NCBI GenBank assembly: GCA_011634665.1
Contig: WAEK01000009.1
Span: 186,001 to 250,000 of the forward strand
DNA: 64,000 bases
Direction of reading: 5' to 3'
From: Mortierella sp. BCC40632
Lineage: Eukaryota; Mortierellomycota; Mortierellomycetes; Mortierellales; Mortierellaceae
Position numbers and translations under genes: made by a program. Within the stretch, counting starts at the first letter, position 1, and each line of letters starts with the position of its first letter. Shown here piece after piece: positions 23,872-36,300 of this stretch. The notes under the pieces are model-generated. The model saw nothing but the letters and a program-made list of their open reading frames with translations. It was not told the origin of the DNA and searched no databases.

Positions 23872-26199
23872 ATGGACACCTTGGACAGCTTAACTACCGA
23901 CCAGAAGGCAGCCCTTGAGAAGTACCTGGTATGCTACTCGTACTGCTCATGCTGTCTGACCCAATGTTCGAACAATGAAAGCTTGGGACGGAAATGCAAC
24001 CCAACGCTGATAGGATACACCTCTAAATGATGCTGTAAATATACATTGTGTAGGACGTAACAGGACAAAGTGATCTCGAGGTAGCCATTCTTGCCCTCGA
24101 GAGTCACTCCTGGCAACTGGAGGCAAGTGCTGCAATGTCCATGAGCTGCCATTTAACCCAAACTGTTCGCTTCGCCATGGCACCATGCCAATACTGAGCC
24201 GAGATGAATTCTTTACTGACAGTGCATGTCTTTCGACCTTTGCCATCATAGAGAGCGGTGCAGGCGCAGTTCGGCGATACTGGCCCTACCTCTCACGCAG
24301 ACGACTCCTTTGCCGATGAAGTCTATGATGATACAGATGGTGTATCTGCTGCGACCACAACTGCGCCTCCACCACCACCTCCGCCCCCAGTACCTAATCG
24401 AGAACCCGACGCTCCAAGGTAGCATATGCCTCACCGCTGGAGTGATCTCTTAGTCTTGAGGTGTGAGGCTTTCTCGTGACCAACCAAACTGATATTTTCT
24501 TCATTGTTCACCTCTCCCCCTCCTCCTTACTTGTTCATGACCATTTTAGGCCACAAATTTCCTTTGTAAGTCAGGCAGATTTTTTTTTCTCTTCAACCAC
24601 CAGATTCACGCTTCAATCAGCCGTTGTTGACCTGTGGTGATCTTGAATCGGCTACTTTTAATAGACCCGAAGCATATTCACTGCACTCAGATGGCCCTTC
24701 AACACTTTCTGGAATGTAACTTGGTCACTTTTGATGTATTTCTGTAAGTTATCTTTGATGTCTCCAAGGATGCTTCAGTCACTCGGGAAGGTCTCTTGAA
24801 AGAAGGGAGGGAAAAGGAAAGAAAAAAAAAGGAAAAAAACTCAATTGCTAACGCATCTTACCTACCATCCTAGATACCATTTTCCCTCAGTCATTTCGTT
24901 TGGCCATCACAGGGCAGTCGGCTCGCTCGGGTCCGACTCGACCTCCTCAGGACTCAGCATCAGTCGCTGCTCGTTTTTTGAGAGAATACGAGGAGAGCTA
25001 TGGCACAACTCACCCCAACTTTTATGCTGGCGGATACTCGGCTGTAAGCACATATCTTTGTCGCCAAAGCAGAAAAAAAAAATCCAGATATCTTGGAAGA
25101 GGCTAACATGATTGATAATTTTTTTTTATCTGGGACTTGTCAAAACAAAAAGGCCCTGAATCGTGCCAAGAATGAACTAAAGTTCCTTCTCGTGTATCTT
25201 CATTCCGACGAGCATGATGCTACTGACAAGTTTTGTAAGGAGACACTATCTGACAGTGACTTGCTGTCATACCTTCGCTCTAACGAATTTCTTGTCTGGG
25301 GAGGAGATGTAAAAGAAACAGAGGGATATCAAGGTAAGATGACTTTCCAAAGATGCAGTAGACACGCCCGAAGTTGCATAAAAAAAAATAGGGTTCTTAC
25401 AAAAGATTGGCTTCATCTCTCTACAAACTTTGCACAAACAGTGGCGACAACTTTGCAGGCCGTGAAGTATCCTTTCATCGGTCTCATTGCCTTGTCGCAG
25501 TCCTCTCCTAGCTCTTCCTCCACCAAAATGGTCCTGATCGACAGAATTGAGGGCTCCTACACAGCGGAACAAATTGTTCAGCGGCTCACTCAACAAACCG
25601 CACGCCACTCTGCCTCATTGGAGCGCCTAAGGGCCGAGAGACGTGAGCGGGAAATGGCTCGCGAGATTCGTCAGCAACAGGATGATGCTTACCAACAGTC
25701 ACTTCGGGCTGATAGGGAGAAGGCTCGCCAGCAACGCGAGGCGCGTGAGGCACTGGAACGACAGAGGCTAGAGGAAGAGCGGATCGAGGCCGAGCGGGTT
25801 GCAGCTTTGGAGCGCAAGGAGCGTCATTTGAAGTTCTTGTTTGAGAACCTGCCTGACGAGCCCTCTGCTTCCGAGTCGGATTGTGCTCGATTGAGCTTCA
25901 AGCTTTGGGATGGTGAGCGGGTTATGCGACGATTCAGAGGATCAGAACCTGTTGAGCATGTGTACATCTTTATCGAGACAATTGAGTTCCGTGAGAATGG
26001 ATCCAAGGCAGAGCTCAGCTTGAAAGCCGAGGAACACGTTGGGTACAAGCACAAGTACGACTTTGTTCTGATCTCACCCTTCCCTCGCACAAAGATTGTT
26101 AATCGCGAGAAACGGATCAAGGATGAGCCTGCACTGTGGCCAAGCGCTAGCTTAGTTGTTGAGCTCACTGATGAGGCTGCTGAAGACGAGTCCTCATAA
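23872..26199 (+). CDS. UBA-UAS-UBX protein, FAF2/UBXD8 (yeast Ubx2-like)
   Basis: Exons 23872-23928, 24054-24126, 24256-24418, 24550-24565, 24665-24743, 24874-25043, 25153-25333 and 25442-26199 give 498 residues. An N-terminal UBA domain (TTDQKAALEKYL, SDLEVAILALESHSWQLE) is followed by a Pro run and a hydrophobic membrane hairpin (RWPFNTFWNVTWSLLMYF) near 112-130. A UAS thioredoxin-like domain (LKFLLVYLHSDEHDATDKFC) follows, then an Arg/Glu coiled coil at about 308-379 and a C-terminal UBX domain binding Cdc48 (RRFRGSEPVEHVYIFIE). Known role: ER/lipid-droplet adaptor that brings Cdc48/p97 to ERAD substrates. Exon 4 is a 16-nt microexon. Intron 2 can be read GT-AG (24127-24255) or GC-AG (24123-24251), giving AT or RA at the junction. 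Confidence 0.92.
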
Positions 26200-26286
26200 A
26201 TGCCATCCTGCTCTTGACTCTTAACTCGAGTGTCTGCGTCGTTTTGAGTCCATTGCTTAATATTGGATAGCTGTAATCTACACACT

Positions 26287-26330
26287 CACCCCCCACACAC
26301 ACACACACACACACACAAAAAAAAAAAAGT
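26287..26330. repeat. CA and A tracts in convergent 3' region
   Basis: A CA run of about 25 nt followed by 12 A in the 240-nt spacer between the convergent stop codons of the FAF2-like gene (26199) and RPB11 (26439). Confidence 0.8.
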
Positions 26331-26438
26331 ATGACCTCTATAGGGTCATTGCAGCCAGGAACGGGAGTGGGTGGATACACCTCGCGCTTTATTAGAAGTA
26401 CATTAAAAACACAATGACCGTTGTATCTTTTCTCTCTC

Positions 26439-27341
26439 TTAAAAGTCCATGTCAACCTGGTGAGAAGACATGTCCTCTCCTTCACCGTTGTCCGCTTTAG
26501 CATTGTCAGATCTTGCGCGGATCAAATCCATCTGATGACAAACGAAAGAGAGATAGAGAGAGAAAAAAGGATATGTGAGAAACAATACAAGGTATACAGA
26601 AGATCGGTATGAGACTTTTCTCTTTTTCTCCTGATTCTATTCCAAGCACACATACCTCAAATTTGTTCTTCATGCTTCCAACGTTTTGAATGAGTTCGGT
26701 GACAGCATTGCCAAGAACATGTGCTGGTGTTGTGTCTGGAGTGGTCTGGACTTTGAGAATAAAGTAGTGATCCAGCGGATGTGGCATCTTGTATCCTGCA
26801 AACAGAACCTTTGGGTCATCAAGCAGTTGCCTATTTTTGTTTATCGAGGAGACGGACAGAAAGATATAGGAGGAAAGAGAAGAAGAGATACAGTTGACCA
26901 CAAATTGTTAACATCCACACTTCCTGTTTCTTTGTCCTAATGAAGGCCTGTCCGTTAAGTGCTTCGCAAAAAGAAAGTAGAAGGTAATCGCTTCTCTGAT
27001 CCCCTATGAAAACTGGGTAAGGAAGCCTTTCAGAGCCTTACATTCTCAGCATGTTTGCCAGGGTGTGGTCTTCCTTCTCGACTTTGAACGTGGCAGCGTT
27101 GGGGATCTTTGTGTCCGGTGTGATAGTGAGTCTAGATGGACAAGCTTGGGCTTGTTAAAAAAAAAAGAAAAAAGAAAAGGAAAGAACCCAAGAGAGATGC
27201 CCCCTGATGAAGATGTCTCTCTCTTTCTCTCACTCTCTCTCTCTCACTCTCATCTCTCATAAAATGTCCATGCTAGCCAGTTCCATACTTTTTCACTCCA
27301 TCAGGCAAGACAAAGAGTTCGAAGCGGTCGGGGGCGTTCAT
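26439..27341 (-). CDS. RPB11: RNA polymerase II subunit RPB11
   Basis: Four exons (27289-27341, 27042-27131, 26656-26830, 26439-26531), all GT-AG, give 136 residues. Near-invariant family blocks are present: [78 protein letters not shown] and [20 protein letters not shown]11 pairs with RPB3 as the alpha-like heterodimer that seeds Pol II assembly. The C-terminal tail ([13 protein letters not shown], ending VDMDF) is acidic and slightly longer than in yeast (120 residues). The gene is convergent with the FAF2-like gene and divergent from PRE9. Confidence 0.96.
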
Positions 27342-27682
27342 GCTGAGGATCCGGTTGCTGTCAGTCCTCGAAAAGCGTTTGGCTGATTCCTGTTCAAAAA
27401 GAACATGAGAAAGAGCATTCTTCTTGACATGACAAAAAAAAAAGAAGCAGCTACTTTTGGTTTTTCTAATACGTCACCCCCTTTTTTTTTCGGCCGTCCG
27501 TCGCGGACGCGTCGTCGAGACGACGCATACTCCTCGCACCCCTCTTTATTTCGCCCATTTCACAGGCATCACCTTTCGACATCCACATCGTCAAGTTGCA
27601 GTCTTGCCTTTCAATCAGTCTCACTTCTCAGCTCCCAGCGCGATAATTATTTGTTCTTGTTTTCTTCCCCGAGTCTTTCACC
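27342..27682. promoter_or_regulatory. Divergent promoter region, RPB11 / PRE9
   Basis: A 341-nt spacer between opposite start codons of a Pol II subunit gene and a proteasome subunit gene. It contains an A run (27433-27442) and a T run (27481-27490). I did not find a clear Rpn4-type PACE site (GGTGGCAAA). Confidence 0.6.
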
Positions 27683-29162
27683 ATGTCTCGCCGCTACGAT
27701 GCTCGCACAACCATCTTCTCACCTGAAGGCAAGTGCATCTGCCCTTTTTTTTTTATTATTATTATTTATCCAACCTTCAGCTGTTGACTATGGTTCTCAG
27801 GGACGTCTGGAAGAGACTGGCATATTCCACTGTATCAAGGATATTACACCAAGACTAACGTTTCCACGTTCAAACCGATGCTTGGTAAACTTCCACTTTC
27901 TTCCTCTCTGTTTATATATTCTAGGAAGACTCTATCAGGTCGAATATGCTATGGAGGCTATCTCTCATGCCAGCACGACCCTCGGGATCCTGGCCAAGGA
28001 TGGCCTTGTAATCGCAGCAGAGAAGAAGGTTGCCTCAAAGCTGTTGGACGAAAGCAAGAGTGGCGAGAAGATCTACATTATCCACGAGTAAGACCAGCAC
28101 GTTCTTCTCAACCATCTATATCTTTTATCAGGAGACAGTAAAAAAAAAAAAGTGCGCCACCAGCCAGATCGCCAGATCCATCATGACGACAACTACATCG
28201 CCAATTGGAAAAAGAAAAAGAAAAAGAAAAAGAAAGAAAAAACCAGCACATCAAGCACCCTACTGAAAAGAAAATCGGGGATGTGGAGAGAACATGCTCT
28301 AATGTGGACCTATTGCTATATTTTTTCCTCCCTTCTACTTTTTCGTAGCAACATGATCTGCGGAGTGGCTGGTATCACCTCAGACGCCAATATTCTCATC
28401 AATTACGTGCAGACAGCGGCACAGCAGTTCCTGTACACATTTAACGAAGACATGCCCTGTGAACAGCTTGTCCAGAAGCTTTGCGATCTGAAGCAAGGAT
28501 ACACCCAATACGGAGGTAATCAGTGCTGCAGAGGATGCTTTCGATACCATCAGCCCTTTGAATATTCAGGAAGAGAGGGAGAATATGCGATCGGAGCAGC
28601 GTTTTGTTGACAGGAACCTCTTCTCTTGGATTTTTTTTTTTTTTTTTTTTTTTTTGTTTGTTTGTTTATTGATAGGTCTCCGCCCATTCGGTGTGTCGTT
28701 TATCTATGGAGGATGGGATGAGCACCACGGATTCCAGCTCTATCACTCAGACCCATCGGGTAACTACTCTGGCTGGAAGGCAACATGCATTGGCGCCAAC
28801 ACAGCAAGTGCCCAGGGCATCTTGAGACAAGAATACAAGGAAGACGGAATGTCACTCCAGGAGGCCAAGAACTTGGCTATCAAGGTCCTCAGCAAGACAA
28901 TGGATACCACGTCATTGGGTGCCGACAAACGTAAGTAATTGTATCATTGAAGATCGTTCCTGTCAAATAGATAGTCCATACTGAACAAAAGGGTCTCGTG
29001 ATTCACCTTTTTCACTTTCTATCTTCTTTTTGATGGCTAGTCGAGTTTGCGACTTTGGAGCTAGTGGACGGAAAGGTTGAGCGTAGGATTTTCAATCAGA
29101 CAGAGATTGAGACTCTGCTGAAGGAAAACAATTTGTTCAACAAGACAGAGGAAGCCAAGTAA
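27683..29162 (+). CDS. PRE9: 20S proteasome alpha subunit, PRE9/PSMA4 type
   Basis: Five exons (27683-27728, 27925-28087, 28349-28515, 28676-28930, 29041-29162) give 250 residues. It begins [16 protein letters not shown] followed by [16 protein letters not shown], the alpha-subunit signature of this paralogue. Further family blocks are [57 protein letters not shown] and [15 protein letters not shown]. It forms part of the outer gated ring of the 20S core. Intron 1 has two readings of equal length: a GC donor at 27728 with acceptor before 27925 gives Arg at the junction, and a GT donor at 27732 with acceptor before 27929 gives Lys. Conserved Arg favours the GC form. A 22-nt T run precedes exon 4. 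Confidence 0.96.
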
Positions 29163-32100
29163 AAGCCAACAAAACTATTTGTTGCTACTTTGCTCCTCCT
29201 CCTTCCCCTCCCCCACTTCACACCCTGTATAACCGATCGGATCATTAAAGCGAGACGTCACTCGACTTGGGTCGGATCCTAGGCAGGAGTGGGATGAATT
29301 GATGCGCGCTAACTGATGTATAAATCGCAGAGTGGAAGAGAGAAAGAGAGAGCGCGAGCGAGAGAGCAAGAGAGAAACAAGAGAGAGAGAGGAGGAGGAT
29401 GATTGCACTTTGATGCTTCAGTTAGAGATATATGCTTTATGCATAATTTTTCATAGGCCAAATGGTAGTTAACAGATCGGTATCATGATCAAGCGGAGCC
29501 ACAGGGGGGGAGGGGGCTCGAACCAAGGCTCTAGAGTCTGAGTTTAGCGATATTTGGAAAGAAGACTGGGCAAAGAGTGTAGACCCAGTGAAGTGAAATC
29601 AACGATCCTATCAACCATGATGCATGGAGGAGAGTAACTTTGCAAGTCAAGTCTATTGTCTAAAAAGACATGGGCCGTAAAACAAAAAATAATGTAGTCC
29701 CCAATAGTCATGATGGCATTGATGTCCCGAGTAGGACATTCTTCAGTGAGCTTTGTCGGACACCAATACCATGTAACCAATATGAATAGGAAGACTGTTG
29801 ACTTTTGAGAAGGAGTTCTGAGTTCTCCGCGGCTCATGTTTATCAAAGCATCATGCCCTTGTTACCCAAAAAGTCACCGCACCACACAACGCACTCCTTT
29901 CAACTTCTGTGGAACCAAGCCACGTCTGGACATTCTTTGTCTGCGCTCAATCGCATCGTTTGGGTTACAATTGTCCTTCTTCCCCCTGCGACAGAGCGAC
30001 ATGGCATGGAGTGGCCCTTTTCTTTTTTTTTCTTTCTCTTTCTTTTTTCCTTTAATTTATTTATTTATTTATTCATGTTCAGGTGTTCGGCGTCTCTTAC
30101 ATGCGTGTGTCGGAGCAAGGCGTGTTTCTGGCCATCTGCAGGAGAACAACTCAGAAGACCTCTGGCCATTTGTGCCTTTGTTCCTGAGAACCGAGCGCCT
30201 CTTTTGCTTAAGAGAAACAAGACTAAAGATTACAGCAAGGTCTGCCCCACCATCGGAAGAGAGGGGGAAGAAGAGGAGGAAGGAGTTGGAACCAATGGGT
30301 CAAAAGCATAGCATGGCCCGCAGGCTCTTCTCGCCCTTTTCTCTTGGCAGTTTTTATTCCACTGAGAAGATTGCATGTTTAAACCGAGCAAAGGCTGTGA
30401 TGGATGACGGGGAACTTTTACTCTCCTTTGTCCACTGCCTCTTGGCGATTGTGCAAAGCGAAATATTCCCACTCGGCTCCTTCAAAGATGCACCTCGATG
30501 ACCTATCTAGTTCTGGACCTTTTCCTTAATCCCTATCAACCCCTCTCTTTCCCCTTCTCTTCCTTTCCTCGGCATGAGATTGAGAGGGTGAGAAGAGAGC
30601 GAGTGAACGGAAGAGTAGAGTAGAGTAAAGGCGAGAAGGAGATGGTTTCACTCAGGACCTTAATCTGATTGATAGCCCTTCATATTCAGAAGTGAACGAT
30701 CGAGTGTGATGCCAAAGGACGTTCAAGAGTGCAGATCCATGACTTGACTCAACGGTGAAAGCTTTGGGTTTTTGGAGAGTAATGGATGAGAGGAGTAATT
30801 GGGAGGATACTGCATTGAGTCAGATTTAATTGAGAAGCAAAGTGTAGAGGGTTTTCCAACAGGGAAAGAAAAAGCAAAGAGGAAGTAAAAATGAGGATTG
30901 CCAAGGATGAAGAGAATAAAGAACCAAACAGCAAGCTAAGACGGCACGAGACACGCTTGAGTGACCTGTGGATGGTTGGGAAAGAGGATGATATTTATAT
31001 GTTGGCGTGCGGGCCAAATATGGGATTCCTTTTGCTGGGCATGGATCTCGTCCACTTGTCGTCATCGCTTGGCTGGCACCTGTCAGCATTGTTTCTTGAC
31101 ATTAGGGTCCCTGACTAGTATTTGCCCTAGTGAAGAAGACGATGGAAGGTGGTGGAAGCGACGATAAACAAAGGTAAAAGCGACCTCATCTGCCGAGCAG
31201 TGGAATGTTCAACTGCTTGAGAGCACCAGCGATGGTACTCCTTCCCTTTCGGACGCAAGAATCCGGGAACAGGTGCATGTCAGAGCTACCATGTATTGAA
31301 GAGAAATAGGCATACGGAACGCACACTCGAACTGCAGTGTTCTTAATCTTAACAGCGGCCCCGGTGAGGACTTTTTTTTTTGGGGGGGGGGAGGGAGGAA
31401 GGTGATGTGAGGCTCGCCAACAGAGAGGGAGCGACTTACATGGGACAACAGCACCAGCAGCCCGCCATATATATTAAACCTGTCTTCATTCGTCAACTTT
31501 CCTCCCTCTTTTGTTTCCTCAATCACCACTTGTTTTCTCTTTTCTTTCCTCACCTGTCTGTCGTCTGAACAAGCACTCTTTCTTCTGTCTCTTTTCCTCC
31601 ATCGGCTATCCACCTCCCTCTGTTTACACCACTGTTCTCGCATCGGTCGTGAGCCTGCCCGTGGTTCGGCAGCGTCTCAGAACGTCGACGATCACAACAG
31701 GCAAGTAGTCAGCTCTGTTCCTGATGGCCAGTCTACTCGGTTCACCTCCCTTAGCCCCATCCAGACAGCTTCTTCTCATTGCAGATACCCATGTGGAAGA
31801 TGGTCTATAGAGAAATCAATTGCCAGAGGACAGGCGTTTTTGAGAGGACGACCATGGTTGCTGCAGTACACATTACCTGTCCAACACCGCTCACCCTCCA
31901 AAAAAATCTTCCCCTTTTCAACTCACAAACCAACTTGCGCCGAGACGAAAATACAGCTTTCTCCGGGTCTACTCCCACCAAATGTCTCGAGGTGCAGCCT
32001 TCCTCCTCCTGTTGCTCATCTTATCTATCCACAACGCAGTGTGTGCAAACTCTGCTGGACAGTCCAGCTGCTCCTCTCCTTCCTCCTGAGGGGAAAGCGA

Positions 32101-33346
32101 GCCTCGAGTCCGTTGGCCAATCATTGCTGCTGGCCGTAATGGCTCGACTGTACCTCCCGCATTACGTTCCATACCTTATCCCTCAAAGAGTCCTTGGTTA
32201 TTGTTTCGTGGGACATGAAAAGACCACTGGTGCCAAGTCTCTCCCCCATTGTGTAGCCTGCTAACGAGAGAGTCGAGGAGAACAGCGGGGAAACGATATG
32301 GTACTGAATGCGCAACCGCGCAAGTGCGAATGGCTACTTTGTCCTGGGGACAACGTGTGAGATAAAGCATATCATCAAAGGTCCATGGGAGACACGACAG
32401 GCTGCGACCTTGTCGACATGCCGTCTCTTGGCTGGAACTCGCACCATCGGGAGTGGACCAAAGGCATCCAACCTGCTGATCTCAGCCCTGCCAGGGAAGC
32501 AGGCGGCCGTCTGAGTCCAAGGCTTGGTCAAAGAACCAAGGCAGAGGTCATCCCCATTCCTGCAGATAACAAAGGGAGGACCTTCTCTTTTCTTAAAACA
32601 TGCATCACTATGGTCGATGGAACGCCATAGAACATCTTGACACTTCCCGTTGATCAAAGCCCTTCCTTGTCCACCCAATGCATTGAGTGTTTGGGCCACA
32701 CCCTGACCATTGACTGTGTGATGAGAAGGCAAAAGGCTTCCCTCTTCCCGTCAAGCGTCAGAGCATGCACTTTGATTTGGCAGTGCCCATTGATGTCATT
32801 CCACGTACAGAGCCGTCCATCCCCTCCTCCCCCGATCTTGGATCACTCTGTTTCCTCTCCCTTAGCATTACACCATCTTCAGTGATGAAAATGCCACAGG
32901 GCCTGTTTCCTGTCCTGTGGGCGTCCGTTTGACGCCTTCCTATTTTATCCTAGCGCATTTCCGCGTCATGGCACCAACAGGTCAAGAGACCCCGGGGCTT
33001 TCTTTCCTTCCCAAACGATCTCTGCATGCTCGAGGATGTTATGAAGCACCCAGTTCTATATGCCTGGATGATTCTAAACGTTGGCTTGGTCACTGGCCAG
33101 TGAGAAAGTCGTTGACCTTATTATATTGTTGCTATTGAGGGCACCCGATCATGGTTGGATCACTACCCACAGCCTACTTCCGCTCCAATACTTGTCGTCT
33201 CAAAGCCCTATTTATTACAGCCATCCACCCATCCTAAAAGATAATAATTTTCTAACCATCGTTGGTGAACGCACCGTTTTGTCAAAACAAATAGCCTTGC
33301 AACCTCTGGAGCACCGAAATATATCCATCGAGAAGATTTTGCCACA
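29163..33346. other. 4.2-kb region without a supported gene
   Basis: I find no conserved motif or exon chain on either strand. Open frames of 100-230 codons exist (for example + 29805-30501 and + 31779-32264), but they look like translated non-coding DNA. The minus-strand frame 29544-29846 has more protein-like composition but no recognised family. A GA-rich run lies at about 29334-29397, and short T and G runs at 31373-31390. The right part probably holds the promoter and leader of the giant transcription factor. Confidence 0.5.
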
Positions 33347-36300
33347 ATGATGCCCGAGTCTGAACAGTCGGGATCCAAGGCCACTTCTTCATCTTCTCTT
33401 CAGGATAATAACTTTGATAGTGCCCCTACTGGAGATAAGGGTGAGAACACAGCTCTCCAAGGATCTGGAAGCGAGCATGCAAGGTCAGTGTATTTTATTT
33501 CTTAGTAGATGGACAGAAGACACATCCACGCCTCACATCTCTGTCACCACCATCAGCACAAGTCGTTAGGCACCCAATACCGAGCGACCTCCGATAGAGG
33601 AGAGAGACCAGGGCCTTCACGATGCCTTCCTTGACTCTGCAATCTCTCCCTTTTGGTCCTCTCTTTCTCTATCTCGCTCACAATATCTACTTCTCTCCCC
33701 CTCGCCCCTGCTGTTGCTGGTTGGCCGATCTTACTTCAATTGACATACAATCCGATTAGTAGCGCCTTTCAGCTGGCGCCATGCACGACATCAACGTTAC
33801 CATGGTCAACTTCCATGCTAAACAATGACAACATGCATGTTGGAGACATTGACCTGTGACCTTTTCGCTTCAAGAGCGGCGTACCCAACGGCAGTGCATT
33901 TAGACTCTACTGGAAACTCGACACTAACCGACATCTTCATGATCAACCCATTAGGGATCACTCACTTGATGTTAACCCTGATGGGCAAAGCGACAGAAAC
34001 ATCGGCGTGGGTGCTCCCCAAGGCCCAAATCAGTCGCCTTGTCCAGCACGTGGAATGACTGACATGACTGAGGTGAGCCAAAAGCTTTGGCCACCACCGC
34101 CACCCCGCACTGTCCAACCTGATCCTTCGCCTTTCCAAAACCAGTTTCCGTCGACTGTAATCCAGCCCAGTGGTGACCTACTGCCGCCCGTGGCGTCATC
34201 CACTGCACAATTGCCAAAGAGGTCGTCTCAGCAACCAAAGCAGAGAGTGCCATTGAATCAGAATCAGCTCCATGCTCAGACACATCCTTGGAGAATCAAA
34301 GTCTACAATGCCTGTCTTGCGTGCCGCAAGAAAAAGATCAAATGCGATGGTCTTCCGACCTGTAGTCGTTGTGAGCGACTAAAGTTTGAATGTTCCTATG
34401 TCGAGATGCCCCAAGTCTCTCCATCAAGAAATGTCCGAAGGAGGCTGTCAACCAAGAGTACAGGACCTGGTAGCGATACGCCCAATCTATCGGCTCAACA
34501 GGGTTCAGCTCCATCTAACTTTCTCCTTGCCACCAACTCGCCACAGCAGCAACTTCAAGAAACATCGGAACCTGACACTCAGACAACTTCTCAGAGCAAT
34601 ATCAAGTTGTCCATTGGACTCCATCCTCAACACTCTACCAACCCTTCGTTCGCCGATTCCCCTCACCAACAAAACGAAGAATCGCCGCCCATGGGTTCCA
34701 TCCAATATTCTCGCGAGCAATTGGGCACAGGAAAACTGCAGCAAGAGAGTCCTCTGCCGTCTGAACCTTCATCTCTGTCAGGAACCAATACACAGGCTGC
34801 AATAACATCGTCCTCTTCAGGAAAGACTGCGACAATGCCTGATCTCTATCATATCCTTGTTAACTCTACCACTCTTCCGGGTGATACAAGGAATGTGCGA
34901 TCCAATTCTTCGCTTTTTGGTACTGGTTTGTCTGAGATATCGCTTGCCTCTCTTGGTGTTGGCCAGTCTGGTCGTGCCTTGAGTTTGGGACAGGTAGATC
35001 CAAGGCAGCAACTGCCCTCCCAAAAAACCCTGAATCGAGATACTGCTGTAAGCCGATCTACGCCTCAAGGATATGTGATCACCAATAAGAGCGTCATTCA
35101 ACACTTAGTCCATATCTACTTCGAGTGCTTTCATCCACATTGGATGATCATCGATAAGGAAAAGTTCCTAATCCAGCTAAAAGATGCGACCACCCCCCCG
35201 GATCCTCTTCTCCTCGTGGCAATATGTGCCGCAGGGGCCAAGTACTCGGACAATGAAGGCCTGTGTACAGTCCCTGGTAACCTGGCTACAGTTGGAGAGC
35301 AGTTCCTTACGCATTCTAGACTCCTTCTTCAGGACCGATTCGATGTGCCTTCCATGTCGACTCTTCAGGCTCTACTGATCTTGTACTGGTGTCAAGTCCA
35401 GACAGGTCGTGCTAGTCTTCGGTTTATGTATATTGGAATGGCAATTCGAATGGCACAGGAAATGGGCCTGAATAGGCCACTCGACCCCCGAAAAGCAAAA
35501 GAAGTAGGCGAGAAAGAGGTTCAGCTACGAAAAACAATTTGGTGGTCATGTTACCAGGCCGACCGATGGACATCTGCCGCCCTTGGAAAGCCAATGGCAG
35601 GTGAAATAAAGGAAAATAGGACTATCCATGCAAACTATCGAGTAAAAGGGTGTTCTGGACTAATCGCCTTCATGGCATTTACTCTTCTACAATAGATCAT
35701 CAGCGACCTGGATTGCCTTGTGGATTATCCAACGAGTTTAGTTGAGAGCGAGGCACCCCAGATTCAGGCATTCCAGCTCACAACTGATCTCTCAAAGATA
35801 CTTGGCAAGATTTTACTCAACCTTTACACATCTACTGGTGCAGCGACGTGTTCCTCCGCAACATTCTCACACCTGAGCCAGGCTTTGACATCATGGTACA
35901 AGTCGCTGCCACCGCTCGAGTTGGACACAACCACTCGTTCTTCTTCTACGCCACATGGCCCTGATACTACAGCAAGTGACGAGCCACTTTCCTCCCCTGA
36001 TAATTCAGTCCCGGTCGCAAAAATTGATCCGGGTGCACTTGGCCTCTATACACTCTTGTACCACACCACCCGGATTATGCTCTACCGCCCATTTCTTCAA
36101 TCCAATTCACTTTCCTCTCATCTTCCACTTACGCTCCATTCCCCACGTACCCGCTGTCGTGAGTCTGCAGCAGCCATTTCCGAAATTGTGGAAACCATGG
36201 TGGCTGACCCGCAGTGCTATCGACAGCTCTTCAACTCAATCCATGTCTCGCTATGCGCTGCGGCCACTATTCACCGGTTTATGATCGCCTCGCCTAGCAC

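Noticed and set aside
26925..26975. Minus-strand reading ALNGQAFI inside an RPB11 intron as an exon
   Set aside because: The exon join from 27042 to 26830 makes the conserved [16 protein letters not shown] directly; adding this piece brings a stop or a frame error.
29500..29540. tRNA B-box-like GGTTCGAGCCC on the minus strand
   Set aside because: The T-arm does not pair and no A box was found at the right distance.
29544..29846. Minus-strand 100-codon frame (MINMSRGELRTPSQKSTVF onward)
   Set aside because: Protein-like in places, but no conserved motif, no splice partners and no family recognised.
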